Assembly: GCA_916048095.2 (NCBI GenBank)
Contig: OU696571.1
Span: 7,386,001 to 7,450,000, forward strand
DNA from: Sacculina carcini
Lineage: Eukaryota; Arthropoda; Thecostraca; Sacculinidae
Length of the DNA stretch: 64,000 bases
Reading direction: 5' to 3'
Both the position numbers and the translations under genes were made by a program. The notes under the pieces are model-generated. The model searched no databases. It saw nothing but the letters and a program-made list of their open reading frames with translations, and was not told where the DNA came from. Shown piece by piece: positions 1 through 10,197 of this stretch (position 1 is the stretch's first letter; the number at the start of each line of letters is the position of its first letter).

Positions 1-801
1 TTCATAACATTGCGGACATCCTTTGAATAGTTCTGTCTGGTTTGATCGCTTGCCAAACTGTTCACGTTTTTTCTCCGAAATTCTTTGCACTGCGTCTTCC
101 TGTTGAACATCACTGTTGGGTGGTTTGTCGCTCAATATACGATCAGTCTCGACAGTCCTGACGTAAAGCGCCGCTTTCTTCAGCACTTGGTCAAGTGTCG
201 GATCCGGTTCGATGAGACACTGTCTCCTCACTTCATGGTGTGGTGCTTCTTTGATGATCACATCACGAATCATTTGGTCCACATAGGAGCCCGTACACCC
301 CTGTTTTGAACACCCGAATTTGCACTCTGTGCTCAAACCGCGCAACTGCGCTGCCCAGTCCTCATACCTTTGACCCGGCTGCATTTTGTGAGTGTAGAAC
401 TTGTGCCTTGCTGCTTGTACGTGCACCGAAGACTTGAAGTGTAGCTGGAGTTTCTCTTTTAGCTCCGCGAGTGGTTGGTGCGTTAGATCGTCACGCGTCT
501 CATACAAATTCTGCAGCAGGTTGAATGTTTCTGCACCGATGCACGATAAGAACATCGCTCGTTGTTGCGCTTCATCCGTGATATTGTACGCCAGGAGATG
601 CTGGTTGAAACGCACCATGTACTGATCAAACGGCTCTCGTTCTTTTTTGAATTCTTCGAATCGAGGAATTGCTGACTGACTAGCAGCATTTGTGCGCTGA
701 GTTTCATCAGAAAGTGCGCGTTTTGTTAGTGCCTCCAAGATCAGCTGCATATTTTTGTTTTGTGCTTCTATCAATGCCATAATATCTGGTGATGCCGCCA
801 T
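1..801 (-). CDS. Ty3/Gypsy-type gag (open, runs off left edge)
   Basis: Reading the minus strand from an ATG at 801 gives one uninterrupted frame of 267 codons to the window edge. The N-terminus is MAASPDIMALIEAQNKNMQ. Further in come RFEEFKKEREPFDQY, a capsid-like stretch of conserved hydrophobic helices, RYEDWAAQLRGLS and the start of a CX2C zinc knuckle (GCPQCYE) at the very edge. This layout is typical of Gag in Ty3/Gypsy LTR retrotransposons, where Gag packages the element RNA in cytoplasmic particles. The frame has no stops and is followed upstream by a primer-binding site and LTR, so this is the 5' end of a recent insertion. The rest of the element (protease, RT, integrase) must lie left of the window. 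It sits antisense in the CFAP44 region, 460 bp from the first visible exon. Confidence 0.85.
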   Translation of the reverse strand, partial: MAASPDIMALIEAQNKNMQLILEALTKRALSDETQRTNAASQSAIPRFEEFKKEREPFDQYMVRFNQHLLAYNITDEAQQRAMFLSCIGAETFNLLQNLYETRDDLTHQPLAELKEKLQLHFKSSVHVQAARHKFYTHKMQPGQRYEDWAAQLRGLSTECKFGCSKQGCTGSYVDQMIRDVIIKEAPHHEVRRQCLIEPDPTLDQVLKKAALYVRTVETDRILSDKPPNSDVQQEDAVQRISEKKREQFGKRSNQTELFKGCPQCYE

Positions 802-866
802 TTGAGTTTTTTTTTCTCTACCCCAAATATATCTCAAAACCAGTATTCAACACAACCTTCACTTTA

Positions 867-883
867 TCCCACTTCTGACACCA
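867..883 (-). promoter_or_regulatory. primer-binding site of the left-edge Gypsy element
   Basis: On the minus strand the leader upstream of gag reads TGGTGTCAGAAGTGGGA. It begins with TGG, complementary to a tRNA CCA end, and resembles the 3' acceptor region of a leucine-type tRNA. This is the expected position for priming minus-strand DNA synthesis, between the LTR and gag. The tRNA assignment is from memory. Confidence 0.7.
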
Positions 884-887
884 CTTT

Positions 888-1103
888 TGTGTTTAAGTGT
901 TCCCCAAATACAAACACAAATCTCAACGTGAATTATTTGTTAAAACCATACTATTTACATACATCACAATATCTTTTATAACAAATACAACCATACCATC
1001 ACAACACCATTCTCATCCCACAACCAACAACCACTTCGCGATTGCCGCGTTGCCAACCACCTTCAGTCGCAAACTTGGTTGCCACCTTGGCGGAAACGCC
1101 ACA
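888..1103 (-). repeat. probable 5' LTR of the left-edge Gypsy element
   Basis: The sequence beside the primer-binding site is a noncoding, A/C-rich block. On the minus strand it can be read as TGTGGCG... to ...AAACACA, giving TG/CA ends and about 216 bp. The inner edge is set by the primer-binding site. The outer edge is a best guess, because the partner LTR and target duplication lie outside the window. Other outer edges up to about 1148 are possible. Confidence 0.45.
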
Positions 1104-1261
1104 AAGTGAAAAAATGAAATGCCAATATAAACGTCAATAAACGTATCAGTTCACGCAAAATCGACCATGTACATCAGCCGACGTGCTTATGCCACTTGAT
1201 GAACGTGTGCGCTAATTGAGACGCGGTGCACAGTGAAATCAAGAGGTAATTTGTGAATTAG

Positions 1262-1387
1262 TCTATGGTGCGGATTTGTGGCAGATTTTGCGAGCTGGGT
1301 TTGATTTCCGAATTTGAGAAGCGAGAACACGAGTTGACCAGTATCGTACAAGAGAGGACGAGCAGTGATAACGAGGCACAGCTGCTG
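1262..1387 (+). CDS. CFAP44: CFAP44-like exon A (FEKRE coiled coil)
   Basis: The exon is bounded by an acceptor (GTGAATTAG) and a strong donor (CTG/GTATGT), in phase 0, and encodes 42 residues. The translation includes CELGLISEFEKREHELTSI, a coiled-coil segment resembling the part of CFAP44 just before its KFADFL-type motif. CFAP44 is a WD-repeat and coiled-coil protein of motile cilia and flagella, linked to the inner dynein arm tether-head complex. Upstream exons, including the WD repeats, are outside the window. The identification rests on the order and phases of ten exons together rather than on this one alone. Confidence 0.72.
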
Positions 1388-1483
1388 GTATGTATGTGTG
1401 CGTTTTTGTGTATGTGTTTGTGTGTCTGCATATGTGTGTGTCTCTCTGTGTTTGTGTGTGTGCATGTGTGTGTATGTGCGCAG
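1388..1483 (+). other. 96-bp TG-rich intron between exons A and B
   Basis: The intron starts GTATGT and ends GTGCGCAG and is almost entirely TG/TGTG. Its length is divisible by three and it has no stop codon in the reading frame of the flanking exons. If it were retained, it would add 32 Cys/Val-rich residues without shifting the frame. Confidence 0.75.
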
Positions 1484-1661
1484 TTGCTGCAGGTGTCGCG
1501 TCGACTACAGACGCCGTGCGATCAGATCGAGTATTTGCAGAGGTCGCTGGCTCGCCTGACGGCTGAGGTGGCGGCCGAGGTGCCCGACGACAAGTTCGCT
1601 GGCTTTTTGCAGCGTGTATATCGCCGCAAGCCGCCGCGTCGGCGCCGAAGCAGCAGTCGAG
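1484..1661 (+). CDS. CFAP44: CFAP44-like exon B (KFAGFLQRVYRRK motif)
   Basis: The acceptor is TGTGCGCAG and the donor CGAG/GTGCGA, ending in phase 1; the exon is 178 bp. The protein runs LLQVSRRLQTPCDQIEYL, then DDKFAGFLQRVYRRK, then a basic PRRRRSSSR tail. The aromatic/basic KF-x-x-FL-x-x-V-[FY] motif followed by a basic run matches what I recall of CFAP44 just before its acidic linker. Phase 1 joins exactly to exon C at 11908, restoring a Gly codon. The next intron is 10.2 kb and is filled with transposons. Confidence 0.78.
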
Positions 1662-1739
1662 GTGCGACGCACGCTGCAGCACTGTGGCGAAGTCGAGCCG
1701 TGCTACATCAGTCACTCCTGACTCATGCATCCATCCGTG

Positions 1740-2029
1740 CACCCTCTGCATGCAAACACTTACGCGTGCATACAAACAAACAAACATACATGCGTACAAA
1801 TAACACACATAAATACAAACAAATAGACAGAAAACAACCCAGCAGACATACAAACACATACAAACACATACCATATAACTCAATATAACAAACACGTAGA
1901 GAGAAACGTAAATGCAGAGGTATACATCTGCAGAACGGAACACAACATCAGACAGAACAAGAACAGAACATCTGCAGAACACACACATACACACGACATA
2001 CACGCACTCATACACACAACATCAAACAA
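1740..2029. repeat. CA/TACA-rich low-complexity tract
   Basis: An imperfect CA-rich tract (CATACAAACA, ACACATACAC units) at the start of the large intron, with no coding signal on either strand. It directly abuts the 3' end of the LINE fragment that follows. Confidence 0.7.
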
Positions 2030-2262
2030 TGCAATTAGGAAGTAAGAAACAATCAAATCTTATACTCATCACTTGTATATGCATTCCTATTGAGACTATA
2101 GTAAGACTTGATTAGAAAGAAGTTTGTAGTGTGTTTCTAAAAGAGAGGGATATATTTAATGTAGCGAATTGAAGGATAAAGCGTATTATAGACGCAAGGG
2201 TCTAAGATGGAGAAGCGACGATTATAATAAGAATGTCTAGAAGGAAAGGAAGGTTCAACTAC
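2030..2262 (-). mobile_element. 3' fragment of a CR1-like LINE
   Basis: This stretch aligns by eye with 30127-30345 and 59141-59350, the end of ORF2 and the 3' tail of the LINE family described at 59147-62029. Shared blocks include GTCTAAGATGGAGAAGCGAC-type and TGTCTAGAAGGAAAGG-type sequence. Only the last 70 or so codons remain, decayed. As in the other copies, the 3' end lies in CA-rich sequence. Confidence 0.6.
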
Positions 2263-2264
2263 AT

Positions 2265-2530
2265 ACATCAACGTCCTATCGTCCGAATGCAGGATCAGCT
2301 TGCTTCACGCGGTCTACTGTCTCCTTCAGCATGCACATGGCTTCTCCACTGTCGTTCACTCGGTCGTCCCAACCGCTGGTAACTACATTCAATGGACGTT
2401 TTATATACGCAGCAGCCACACGTAGCCAACCACACACCGGCATATGTCAGGTAAGCTTGCCGCACAATGAGAATGCATTACGACGGGTAAGTATAGCTGG
2501 AATCTCGCCGACAGCGTTATCTCGGCGCCA
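2265..2530 (-). pseudogene. Gypsy-like pol fragment (post-RT region)
   Basis: The minus strand contains a decayed match to the element at 23298-24114: an ILTRRNAFSLCGKL-like block and a GVWLA-like block matching its KLTKRSLFSYCEAL and GWLRVASAF. These follow the reverse transcriptase palm in that family. Stops and frameshifts are present. It points opposite to the integrase fragment to its right, so the region is rearranged. Confidence 0.5.
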
Positions 2531-2632
2531 ATGCAAATGACGTTCGTCACTCTTAAATCTGACGCCAAGTACACGAAATGAGGAAGATTGAATATTAGAA
2601 GTAATTTGAGGAATAATCTATTGAGTTGTCTG

Positions 2633-3262
2633 TTGGGTATGTTGACACAGCGAACAACCTGGCCGACAAGTTGACAAGACTACCACCGTTCATCAAAGCG
2701 AAGCCTTTGGGAAAATGTTTTGGAGCGTGAGAAGACAGTCCCGCGGTTTAATTGTCATGAATTCATGAATGAATGCGGACATATGGGTGTTGATCGCACG
2801 AAAGAACTTAACAAATGGGATCCACACGTAACTCGCGGTGATGTGAAGGTAGTAGGATATTGTGAAAGATTTCGTAGAATCGATCAGCCTATGGAAGTGA
2901 AGTACGAGCATTACTCTCTGGAAATGAAAGCTCTGTGGCAAATAATTGCTATTTATATGATATATTTCAAGCAAGCGGCGTATATCAGTGTGATAGATTG
3001 CTGTTTTCGATACGCAATATGGAAGTATCTGGGATCTGAGTGTGGAAATTCGTTGGCTGCTGCTCTAAAGAGCGTATTCGTGGAATTCGGTCCGCCTCGA
3101 TCAGTCATTTGTGACAATGCACCTGTGTTTCGCAGTGCAATATTGGAACGTCTCTTGGAAGGCTGGTGTGTTGAACTGGTGCTATACTGTGCTTATCGGC
3201 ATCAAGGGAACGGCTTATGTGAACGAGTACACCGGAATGTGAAACGAATGGCTGAAAAGTCG
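2633..3262 (+). pseudogene. Gypsy-like RNase H end plus integrase core
   Basis: The plus strand first shows VDTANNLADKLTRLP, the usual end of an RNase H domain. Frameshifts follow, then an H-MGVDRT zinc-type motif. From 2720 there is an open stretch with the integrase core: VIDCCFRYAIW, then FVEFGPPRSVICDNAPVF, then GNGLCERVHRNVKR. The three acidic residues of the DDE integrase catalytic set (D in VIDC, D in CDN, E in CER) are visible. The ORF runs into a TG minisatellite after MAEKS, so the C-terminal domain is lost. It probably belongs to the same family as the 23.3-25.6 kb element. Confidence 0.65.
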
Positions 3263-3540
3263 TTGGTGTATGCGTGTCTGTGTGTAAGCAAGTGTGGAGT
3301 ATGAGTGTGTGTGTAAGCAAGTGTAGAATATGCATGTGGCGTATGTGTGTCTATGTGTAAGCAAGTGTAATATATGCGTGTATGTGTGTAAGCAAGTGAA
3401 GAGTATGCGTGTCTGTGTGTATGTACGCAGCGTGTTAGAGTTGTGTGAATGTGTGAAGCTTGTGTGTATGAACGTTTGTATGTTTGTATGTAACCTCAAG
3501 TGTCAGTGTAACTGTGCGTGTGAACTCATGGTGTAGGTTT
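3262..3540. repeat. TG-rich minisatellite with GTGTGTAAGCAAGTG units
   Basis: About four copies of a roughly 40-60 bp unit share GTGTGTAAGCAAGTG, with TATGCGTGT spacers, grading into general TG-rich sequence. No credible coding sequence. Confidence 0.7.
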
Positions 3541-3810
3541 GTGTGTGAGTCAATGTGTATGTTTACGTATGTGCACTGTTTCACGTCACGTGACTGAAAG
3601 TTATTTACTCCACAAGTAAGCACAGCAATGGGCCAGTCATCCAGGCCAGTCATCATTCAAGTATTCAGCTGTTTTTGTCCGGTGACACAATACATCCAGA
3701 TTGGCCTGTGCCATCTTTCTATGTGGCTTGGCCATCACATATTGATGCCCCGAGTGAGGATCGATCGGTGAGTTTTCATTTTTATTCTTATTCTCATTCT
3801 CATTCTGTTA

Positions 3811-5119
3811 AGATGGCTACGCCGATGGAGGACGTAGAGCCTGTGGCGAACCCGTTTTTCCCAACCGCACTGGTGGCTGTTAAACCTCGACAGTTCAGTT
3901 CTGAGTCAGTGAAGGGCTGGACAGCAAACATGGATGCCCAATTCCATTCGGCTAGTAGCCGAAGAGACGGTATTTTCACGCCGTGGCGGCATTGCCGCCT
4001 GCTGTGACATCGCGCATCAGCTCACATGTAAGGGCAAACCATAGTTACTCGCAGCTCAAGGAGGCGTTGAAGAACATGTTTCCGAGACAAAATCCCAAGT
4101 ACTCGAGGACTTTCTTTCCAAGTTTACATTGGCAGGCCGCCCCTCAGCAGCGCTATCGGAGCTCCGGCGGACGGCGGCCAGTGTGGGTGTTGGATAATAC
4201 CCGGTGCGGCACAAGTTCTTAAAATCATTGCCGCCTGCGATTACTTCCGCCCTGATAGCGCAGCAGGACTTAACGCTCGACCAGATGGGATCACTGGCGG
4301 GTGAGCTGGTACCGCTGGTTAGCTCACCCTGCATTTCCGTAGAAAACATTCGCGGGATATCAGCATCAAGTCCACAACAACCGCATCAGGTGCATGAGCG
4401 AGCTGCCAATAGTCGGCGTAAATATCTGCCTGCTGGTCTGCGTCCCTTCCAGCGGAGTCAGCGCCCACAGGTGTGCCCGACACACATTCTTCGGTGAGCA
4501 GGCCCGCACCTGTAAGCCGTGGTGTCGCTGGCCAAACAAAAACTCGAATATTCAGGTGGAGGTCGAATATTCAGGTGGAGCCATCGTCTCGATCAGCGTC
4601 GCCAGCTCGTCAGCAGCCGGAAAACTGACTGGGCATCTGGGCTCCGCTGTGACAGCGCACCTGCTCCTCTTGCATATCACAGCAGTAGTGTGCGCTCACA
4701 AAGTAAACTTCATCGTCCATACAGGGGGGGCGGTATCAATTGTACCCCCATCAGTGGTGTTGGCGACAGCAGTTCAGCCTAGTGCTGAGTCTCAGCTCTG
4801 CCGCAGGTCGATCTATCGACGCCGGCGAGTTTATGACCCGAACACTGAAATTGCAGCAGAGTGTGCGGTCTCCCAAGTGGCTTCATGTGTCTTGGTCGTT
4901 AACGACATCTCGCCGCTACCGACAGATATTCAGCATCTACTTGGCCAGTTCCCAGCACTAACGTCTACTGCTCCTGCAAATGCATCACCTGATGTTAGCT
5001 GCATTGTCGCTCACTCCATCGACACGGGTAGTGCAGCGCCGACGTTTGCGTCTCCTCGGCAGCTCAACCAGGAACACGAAGAAGCGGCCAAGCGTGTGTT
5101 TAACGACCTGCTACGATAA
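3811..5119 (+). pseudogene. Gypsy gag and protease region, broken
   Basis: Gag starts around MATPMEDVEPVANPFFPTAL at 3811 and has frameshifts near 3980 and 4390. A zinc-binding segment CARHTFFGEQARTCKPWC, with the spacing seen in Mag-type Gypsy gags, appears near 4480-4530. The retropepsin motif near 4710-4735 reads FIVHTGGAVSIVP. The catalytic Asp of the usual DTG triad is His here, so the protease is dead as written. The domain order and frame breaks indicate an old Ty3/Gypsy copy in sense orientation inside the CFAP44 intron. Confidence 0.7.
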
Positions 5120-6177
5120 GGAGTTGTTCGTCCATCAAACTCTCCGTGGGCATCGCCACTCCACCTCGTGCCAAAACGGACACCAGTTGAGTGGCATGTC
5201 AACGGTGACTATCGGGCGTTGAACGCTCGCACAATTCCGGATCGATACCCGCTGTCTCACATATATGATGTGTCTTCGCGATTACACGGCAAGTCCGTGT
5301 TTAGTAAAATCGACCTGGTGAAGGTTTATTTTAACGTTCCAATGGCGGAGCGTGACATTCCAAAAACCGCGGTAACTACTCCGTTCGGACTGTACGAGTA
5401 CGTTTATATGCCGCTCGGTTTGAGAAACAGCGGGGCGACATGTCAGCGGCTTATGGATAACGCATTTCGTCATCTATCGTGCGCATTCGTGTACCTGGAC
5501 GACGTTTTGATTTATTATGAAAATGCCAAACAGCACGCTGCCGACCTCGCCGCTATGTTTGAGGTGCTCCAACAGCACCGCCTCCGGCTGGCGTTGGAAA
5601 AATGCCAGTTCTTTTGCGACCGAGGACAGTTCCTCGGTCACGAGATCAGCGCCAACGGTATCAGTCTTCCACGTGAACGTTGTAGCGCCCAAATGATATC
5701 GCCGGTCTGCGCAGATTCTTGGGCATGATCGGATTTTACCGAAGGATGGTGCAACATTTCGCAGATATCGCGTTTCCGCTGACCGAAGTGCTCGGCAAAC
5801 AATCAAAGCATGTGTCGCTGGAGTGGACGCAGACTGCTGAGGAAGCATTCGACGCACTCAAGAGTTCCCTGTCGCAAGTGTGTCTGCTGGTCGCTCCTAA
5901 CCCTGCGGTTGAGACCTACCATCTCGTCACGGACTGCTCGTCTCACGCTACCGGCGCTGCGCTTCATCAGATCATAAACGGGTTTCCGCAGCCGATTGCA
6001 TTTTTCTCCAAAAAACTGTCACAGCCACAGCAGAAATATGCAGTTTTTGATCGGGTGCTTCTGGCAGCATATATGACCGTGCTACATTTCCGACATACCA
6101 TACAAGGTCGACAAGTCGTCTTATTCACGGTTTATGATCCCAAAATGGGCTTGCCGATCAATGCAATATATTTCTGA
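5120..6177 (+). pseudogene. Gypsy reverse transcriptase and partial RNase H
   Basis: RT fingers and palm are clear: LVPKRTPVEWHVNGDYRALN, IPDRYPLSHI, FSKIDLVKVYFNVPM, TTPFGLYEYVYMPLGL and the catalytic FVYLDDVLIYYE near 5490-5520. A frameshift near 5690 separates this from LGMIGFYRRMV and the RNase H start (YHLVTDCSSHATGAAL, FFSKKLSQPQQKY). The copy ends abruptly near 6175, with no RNase H tail, integrase or recognisable LTR, so it is a 3'-truncated dead copy. Confidence 0.8.
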
Positions 6178-6542
6178 AACAACACAACTCAAATGAATAC
6201 ATGGGAAGAAATAATACAACGATAAGTAAACCAACAAATAATGCGAATACCAACACTTCAACGGTGCATCGCATAAACAGCAGACCTGACACCCAAGTTT
6301 GCCTCACGTTCGTCTCAATTGTAGCGCAATATCATACATGCCCTCCCTTTTCAAAGACAGATGGCACTCTGTCTAGATAATTGCCAAATAGTAACATGAA
6401 CCCTACAAACTACAAACTTCACAAGCATTATATAAGTACGTTACGCAAACGCCAAATACAATAAACACAAGACACTGTCTCTAAAATGTGAAGTGTAACA
6501 ATGGTAGAAAACAACATTTTCTCCGACGAATGAAGTATTAGT
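6178..6542. other. AT-rich intronic stretch, nothing recognised
   Basis: About 365 bp of AC/AT-rich sequence between the broken Gypsy copy and the hAT-like element. No ORF, repeat structure or RNA gene could be supported on either strand. Confidence 0.5.
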
Positions 6543-6550
6543 CTCGCACG
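6543..6550. other. left 8-bp target site duplication of hAT-like element
   Basis: CTCGCACG immediately precedes the terminal TAGAGATGC. The same eight bases follow the right terminus at 10678-10685. Eight-base duplications are the hallmark of hAT transposition. Confidence 0.8.
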
Positions 6551-7621
6551 TAGAGATGCGACCTCAAAAAACCGACGTTTTTTTTAAAAACACGTTTTTT
6601 TGCCAAAAAACGCGACCAAAAAACACTGTTTTTTTGTTTTTTTTGAAGAGTCATGCAAATAATTCAAATTATGGAAATGATATATTTGGGATGTTTAATG
6701 AATTATTTTTTTCAACACATGAGTTATACATGCTATTAGTGACCCTATCAAATTGAATTATCATTAAATATGCACAATATAATTGTTATAATGTGTCTGA
6801 AAGCCCTAATATCATTGCTTGCACAGTACTGTGCGGCACTTCTATGTACAGTACATTTTTGCATTCAATTATTGAGTTAATCATTGTGTAAGAAAGCAGG
6901 GTTTGAGAACCATTTTTATGCTAAAATCTGAAACTATTTAAAAAAACAACAGGTGGCACTTTTTCTTTTTTTTAATATTATTTTTTTCTTACCAGAAATG
7001 AACTACCTTGATTATAATAAGTTTCGTCGTTTCATTCAGGAGATCAATTATTTGCAAAAATAAAAGTACAAACACTGCAAATATTTACACAAATTCTACA
7101 AATATACACACAAACTTAGTATCCCTAATGAGACTACGAATAAAAGCGGGTCGCATTAATCAGAGCGGCAATCCTGACCAGAAAAACGGGCAATATTATC
7201 GTGTAGGAAAAAAACGACTGAGGAAATATATTTAATGTACAAAAAGGTATTTGAACACGAATTACTACATCAAAGAAACCATCATCCATAAACCAGTTCT
7301 AAAAACAGGTTACTAATAAAAAAAACAATTAATTTGGTTCAACTTTCCTTGATATGCCGCCAATTTTTTTCTAAATCTCTACATCTACGAAAACCGTTTA
7401 AAAAAATATATATTTTGAAAAAAAAACATGATATAAAAAACAGTTTAAATCAAGTGGTTTAACCAGTCGCTTATACGTACCAGCAGGCTACTTGCTATAC
7501 AAAAGGTATTTGAACGTACATCAATCAAATCTATATCTAACATAGATACTGTTTTAGAAAACATTGTTTCATTGAAAAAACGTTAAGTATACGTTTGTCA
7601 AAAAAACACTTGACCAACCAA

Positions 7622-7789
7622 TTAACTTGTCTTGTTCTGCTGTCAACATTTTCTGAATCTGTATATTAATAAAACGAATTTAAAACCAATTTGAAAAACA
7701 TCATTGCATTTTTTTCATAAAAAACATGGTTTCTTTTATAAAAAACACATGATTTCGAAATGAATTTGTTTTGTTCTGCTGACAAACTA
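7622..7789. repeat. left copy of 168-bp direct repeat flanking piggyBac
   Basis: This block starts TTAACTTGTC and ends GACAAACTA. It is identical by eye to 10213-10380. Each copy begins with TTAA, and the piggyBac lies exactly between them. Confidence 0.9.
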
Positions 7790-7921
7790 TTAACCCATTA
7801 ATGCCGAGAATTTCGAAATGTTAATTTTTTAGATTTTTTTCAAGAAATGTTATTTCTGGGGCACTTTCTGCATGTTCACGAAGTTTTGTAGAAAAAAAAT
7901 GTTTTTAACAAGGTTTTTCAG

Positions 7922-7943
7922 AGTGGCAACTATAGTTGCCACT
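7922..7943. promoter_or_regulatory. subterminal 22-bp palindrome (left)
   Basis: AGTGGCAAC and GTTGCCACT flank TATA, a perfect palindrome followed by CGGCA as in the terminal repeat. Sister copies are at 9837-9858 and, one base imperfect, at 10179-10199. A transposase or host-factor binding site is inferred. Confidence 0.6.
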
Positions 7944-8255
7944 CGGCAGTGGCATAGACAAAAAACAGTACATTCTTAAACTTTTTGAGCATCATTCAAA
8001 ACATTGAGAAAAAAAACATATAAGTGAGACTTATACTCAAAAACATATTAGTCTTATAACATTCCGAGTTTGATTAAATTAAAAATGTCACTATTATATT
8101 CAAACTTGGCTTCAAATGTTAGATACCATGTTACTGTAAAATATAAGCATTTACACATGAAAGTTTATGAAGGTATATATATTATATTTCAATGACAAAA
8201 ATATGCATATATGTACACACACACATAAATATATAATATATATACACCATCACAC

Positions 8256-8258
<3 letters not shown>

Positions 8259-8332
<74 letters not shown>
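8259..8332. repeat. (AT)n microsatellite, about 37 units
   Basis: An uninterrupted AT dinucleotide run. It replaces the expected C-terminal end of the piggyBac transposase coding region. Confidence 0.95.
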
Positions 8333-8335
<3 letters not shown>

Positions 8336-8481
8336 GTGAGATGGAAGGACATCAAAGCCGTCATAGTCATGAGTAATAAGCACGGTATAGAGCCAACAAC
8401 AAAAATATACTGAACAAACGTCAAACAAAAACCGTGCTTGTTACTGATAACTGTGACAGCTTTGTTGTCCTTCCATCTCAC
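8336..8481. repeat. 51-bp imperfect inverted repeat of transposase sequence
   Basis: The arms 8336-8386 and 8431-8481 are complementary with about six mismatches around a 44-bp loop. Both arms encode the same piggyBac segment. The minus strand gives VRWKDNKAVTVISNKHG and the plus-strand arm gives VRWKDIKAVIVMSNKHG. The arm beside the (AT)n run therefore looks like an inverted, slightly diverged copy of transposase sequence. Confidence 0.75.
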
Positions 8482-9678
8482 AAAAGAGAGGTCATCAACA
8501 AAGACTGAAGTGATATAGCCTCGGTTCTGCTTATTCACCATGCTGCTGTGCATCAAAGATGAATCTTTCGGCACTCGATTTTATCTGATAGTGCATGTCC
8601 CTGCAATGCCCATCGTGGAAAGCTGCTCCAAAAGACGCACAGAAGAAAAGAAGTTGTCAAATGTGACATGGTGACCAGGATTCAGTTGGCATTTCGAAAC
8701 GAGTCCCAACACGACATCTGCTGCTTGTCCAAGTCCGGAACTGTCCAATTGTGTCGCTGACCCACGATAAGGTTCCGAGTGAAGCATGAAACCGTCAGAC
8801 GTACATATGCTCCACAGTTTGAAACCGAATCGCACAGGTTTGCTCCGGATGCATTGTTTTGTAGGATGGTGGCCGTAGTAGAGTACCATACACTCATCAA
8901 TAGAAAGTTCCTCCGGAGGTAAGATGAGCTTGTTGTTTTTATTTGTTATTTCAAAAACCGGCCGAACTTTGTGATAGGGATCTGGTTTGTCCACACTTAT
9001 TTTGGAGTTGTCTGCAAGATGTAATCTTCGTAGTAGATGTGCCACCAGAGCGTTGAATACATCACCGTCTCGACGCCAATACAACCTCCTATTTGGGGCA
9101 CTTGAATATCCAGACAGTATCATGATGGACAAAGCTACTCGTATATTGCTTTCTGTGATAACGGATGTTTCAAGACCTTTTGGGTGGAGTATATAATGCT
9201 TTGCTCAACTAGATGGCCGATGAGCTCATCAGATAGGAACAAATTCAAACATTGAGATGGAGTCTTGATTTTACCTCTCAAACCATCGATTGGTTTGGGC
9301 GCCATTGTGTCACAAAATTGAGGCACTTTCTGGCCAAGTCTGCGTCTGCTATTTGTCCATCTTTTTTGGCTGTTTGTCCCTTTTTGGTATTTTTGGTCTT
9401 CGTTGTGTCGACGTGTCAGGCTGAGAGTGACTTGTTGAAGCCGTTGCACATGAAGATTCCACGTCATCTCTGTCTGTCATCAATTCAGCTGGGGCACACA
9501 AAATCCTTCGAGGCAAATGATTTGGGTCTGAATTCGCTTCTCCGTCACTGGCATCAGAATCTTGGTCAGTATCTGCATCTGGGAGTTCACTTGGAGGCTG
9601 TAAAATAAGTATATGTAGGTGGTCGCTGCTGGCGTCTGCATCAGCTGGATCATCCAAGTTATCCAAAACTTCATTCAT
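8482..9678 (-). pseudogene. piggyBac transposase, broken
   Basis: From the N-terminus at 9678 there is an acidic Asp/Ser-rich leader (DADTDQDSDASDGEANSD). Frameshifts follow, then a DNA-binding/RNase H-like core: PPEELSIDECMVLYYGHHP with the first catalytic Asp, and HHVTFDNFFSSVRLLEQL with the second. A TAA stop replaces a codon after GTCTIR at about 8581. The frame then continues as NRVPKDSSLM and LSFVRWKDNKAV to the (AT)n run. The region expected to carry the third Asp (GVDLMDR-type) and the C-terminal Cys-rich domain is missing. The enzyme is therefore not functional, although the transposon ends are perfect. Confidence 0.88.
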
Positions 9679-10197
9679 AGTACATCTGAAATAAATATTT
9701 TATTTGAAATATCTATGTTTCAATTGTTAACATAAGGCAAATATATGTAGTCAATTATTGAAACATAGAGCTGATAAATCTCTTTTTAAATCCTGAGAAC
9801 TTTCCATATGACAATATTTTGTACACGTAAGTGCCGAGTGGCAACTATAGTTGCCACTCTCCGAAAACACTGATTTATTATCTAATTATATTAAAAATTG
9901 CAAATATATGTACATATTTGGAAAGATCAAACTTCACTCTATAAGATGAGACAAAAAAAGAAATCAAATTCGCATTTAGTAGGAAATCACATGCCTCTGA
10001 TCAATGCGCTGTTCAGCCATGTCGGACACTCACTGAATAATCTCGCATGTGTGGACTGCTCGCTGCGTAGAACGTGTCTTATCTCATCGTAAGAGAAAGA
10101 GGAGATTCTCCCCTTTCGAACGGTGGTCGTTGGTAAACAAATGTATGTTTGATTTAGATTATAGAGAGCTTGTTTTTGGTGGCAACTTTAGTTGCCA
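9679..10197. other. piggyBac 5' noncoding region
   Basis: AT-rich leader between the transposase start and the right terminal repeat. It holds the palindromic AGTGGCAAC/GTTGCCACT unit at 9837-9858, about 150 bp upstream of the transposase ATG. No other gene seen. Confidence 0.6.

Noticed and set aside
1263..2015. Long minus-strand ORF (250 codons) full of Cys, Val and Tyr
   Set aside because: It is the translation of TG/CA repeats antisense to CFAP44 exons and has no family features.
3262..3540. Repeated GTAAGC-containing units as alternative splice donors
   Set aside because: They lie in a TG minisatellite after an integrase remnant, with no adjacent host exon.
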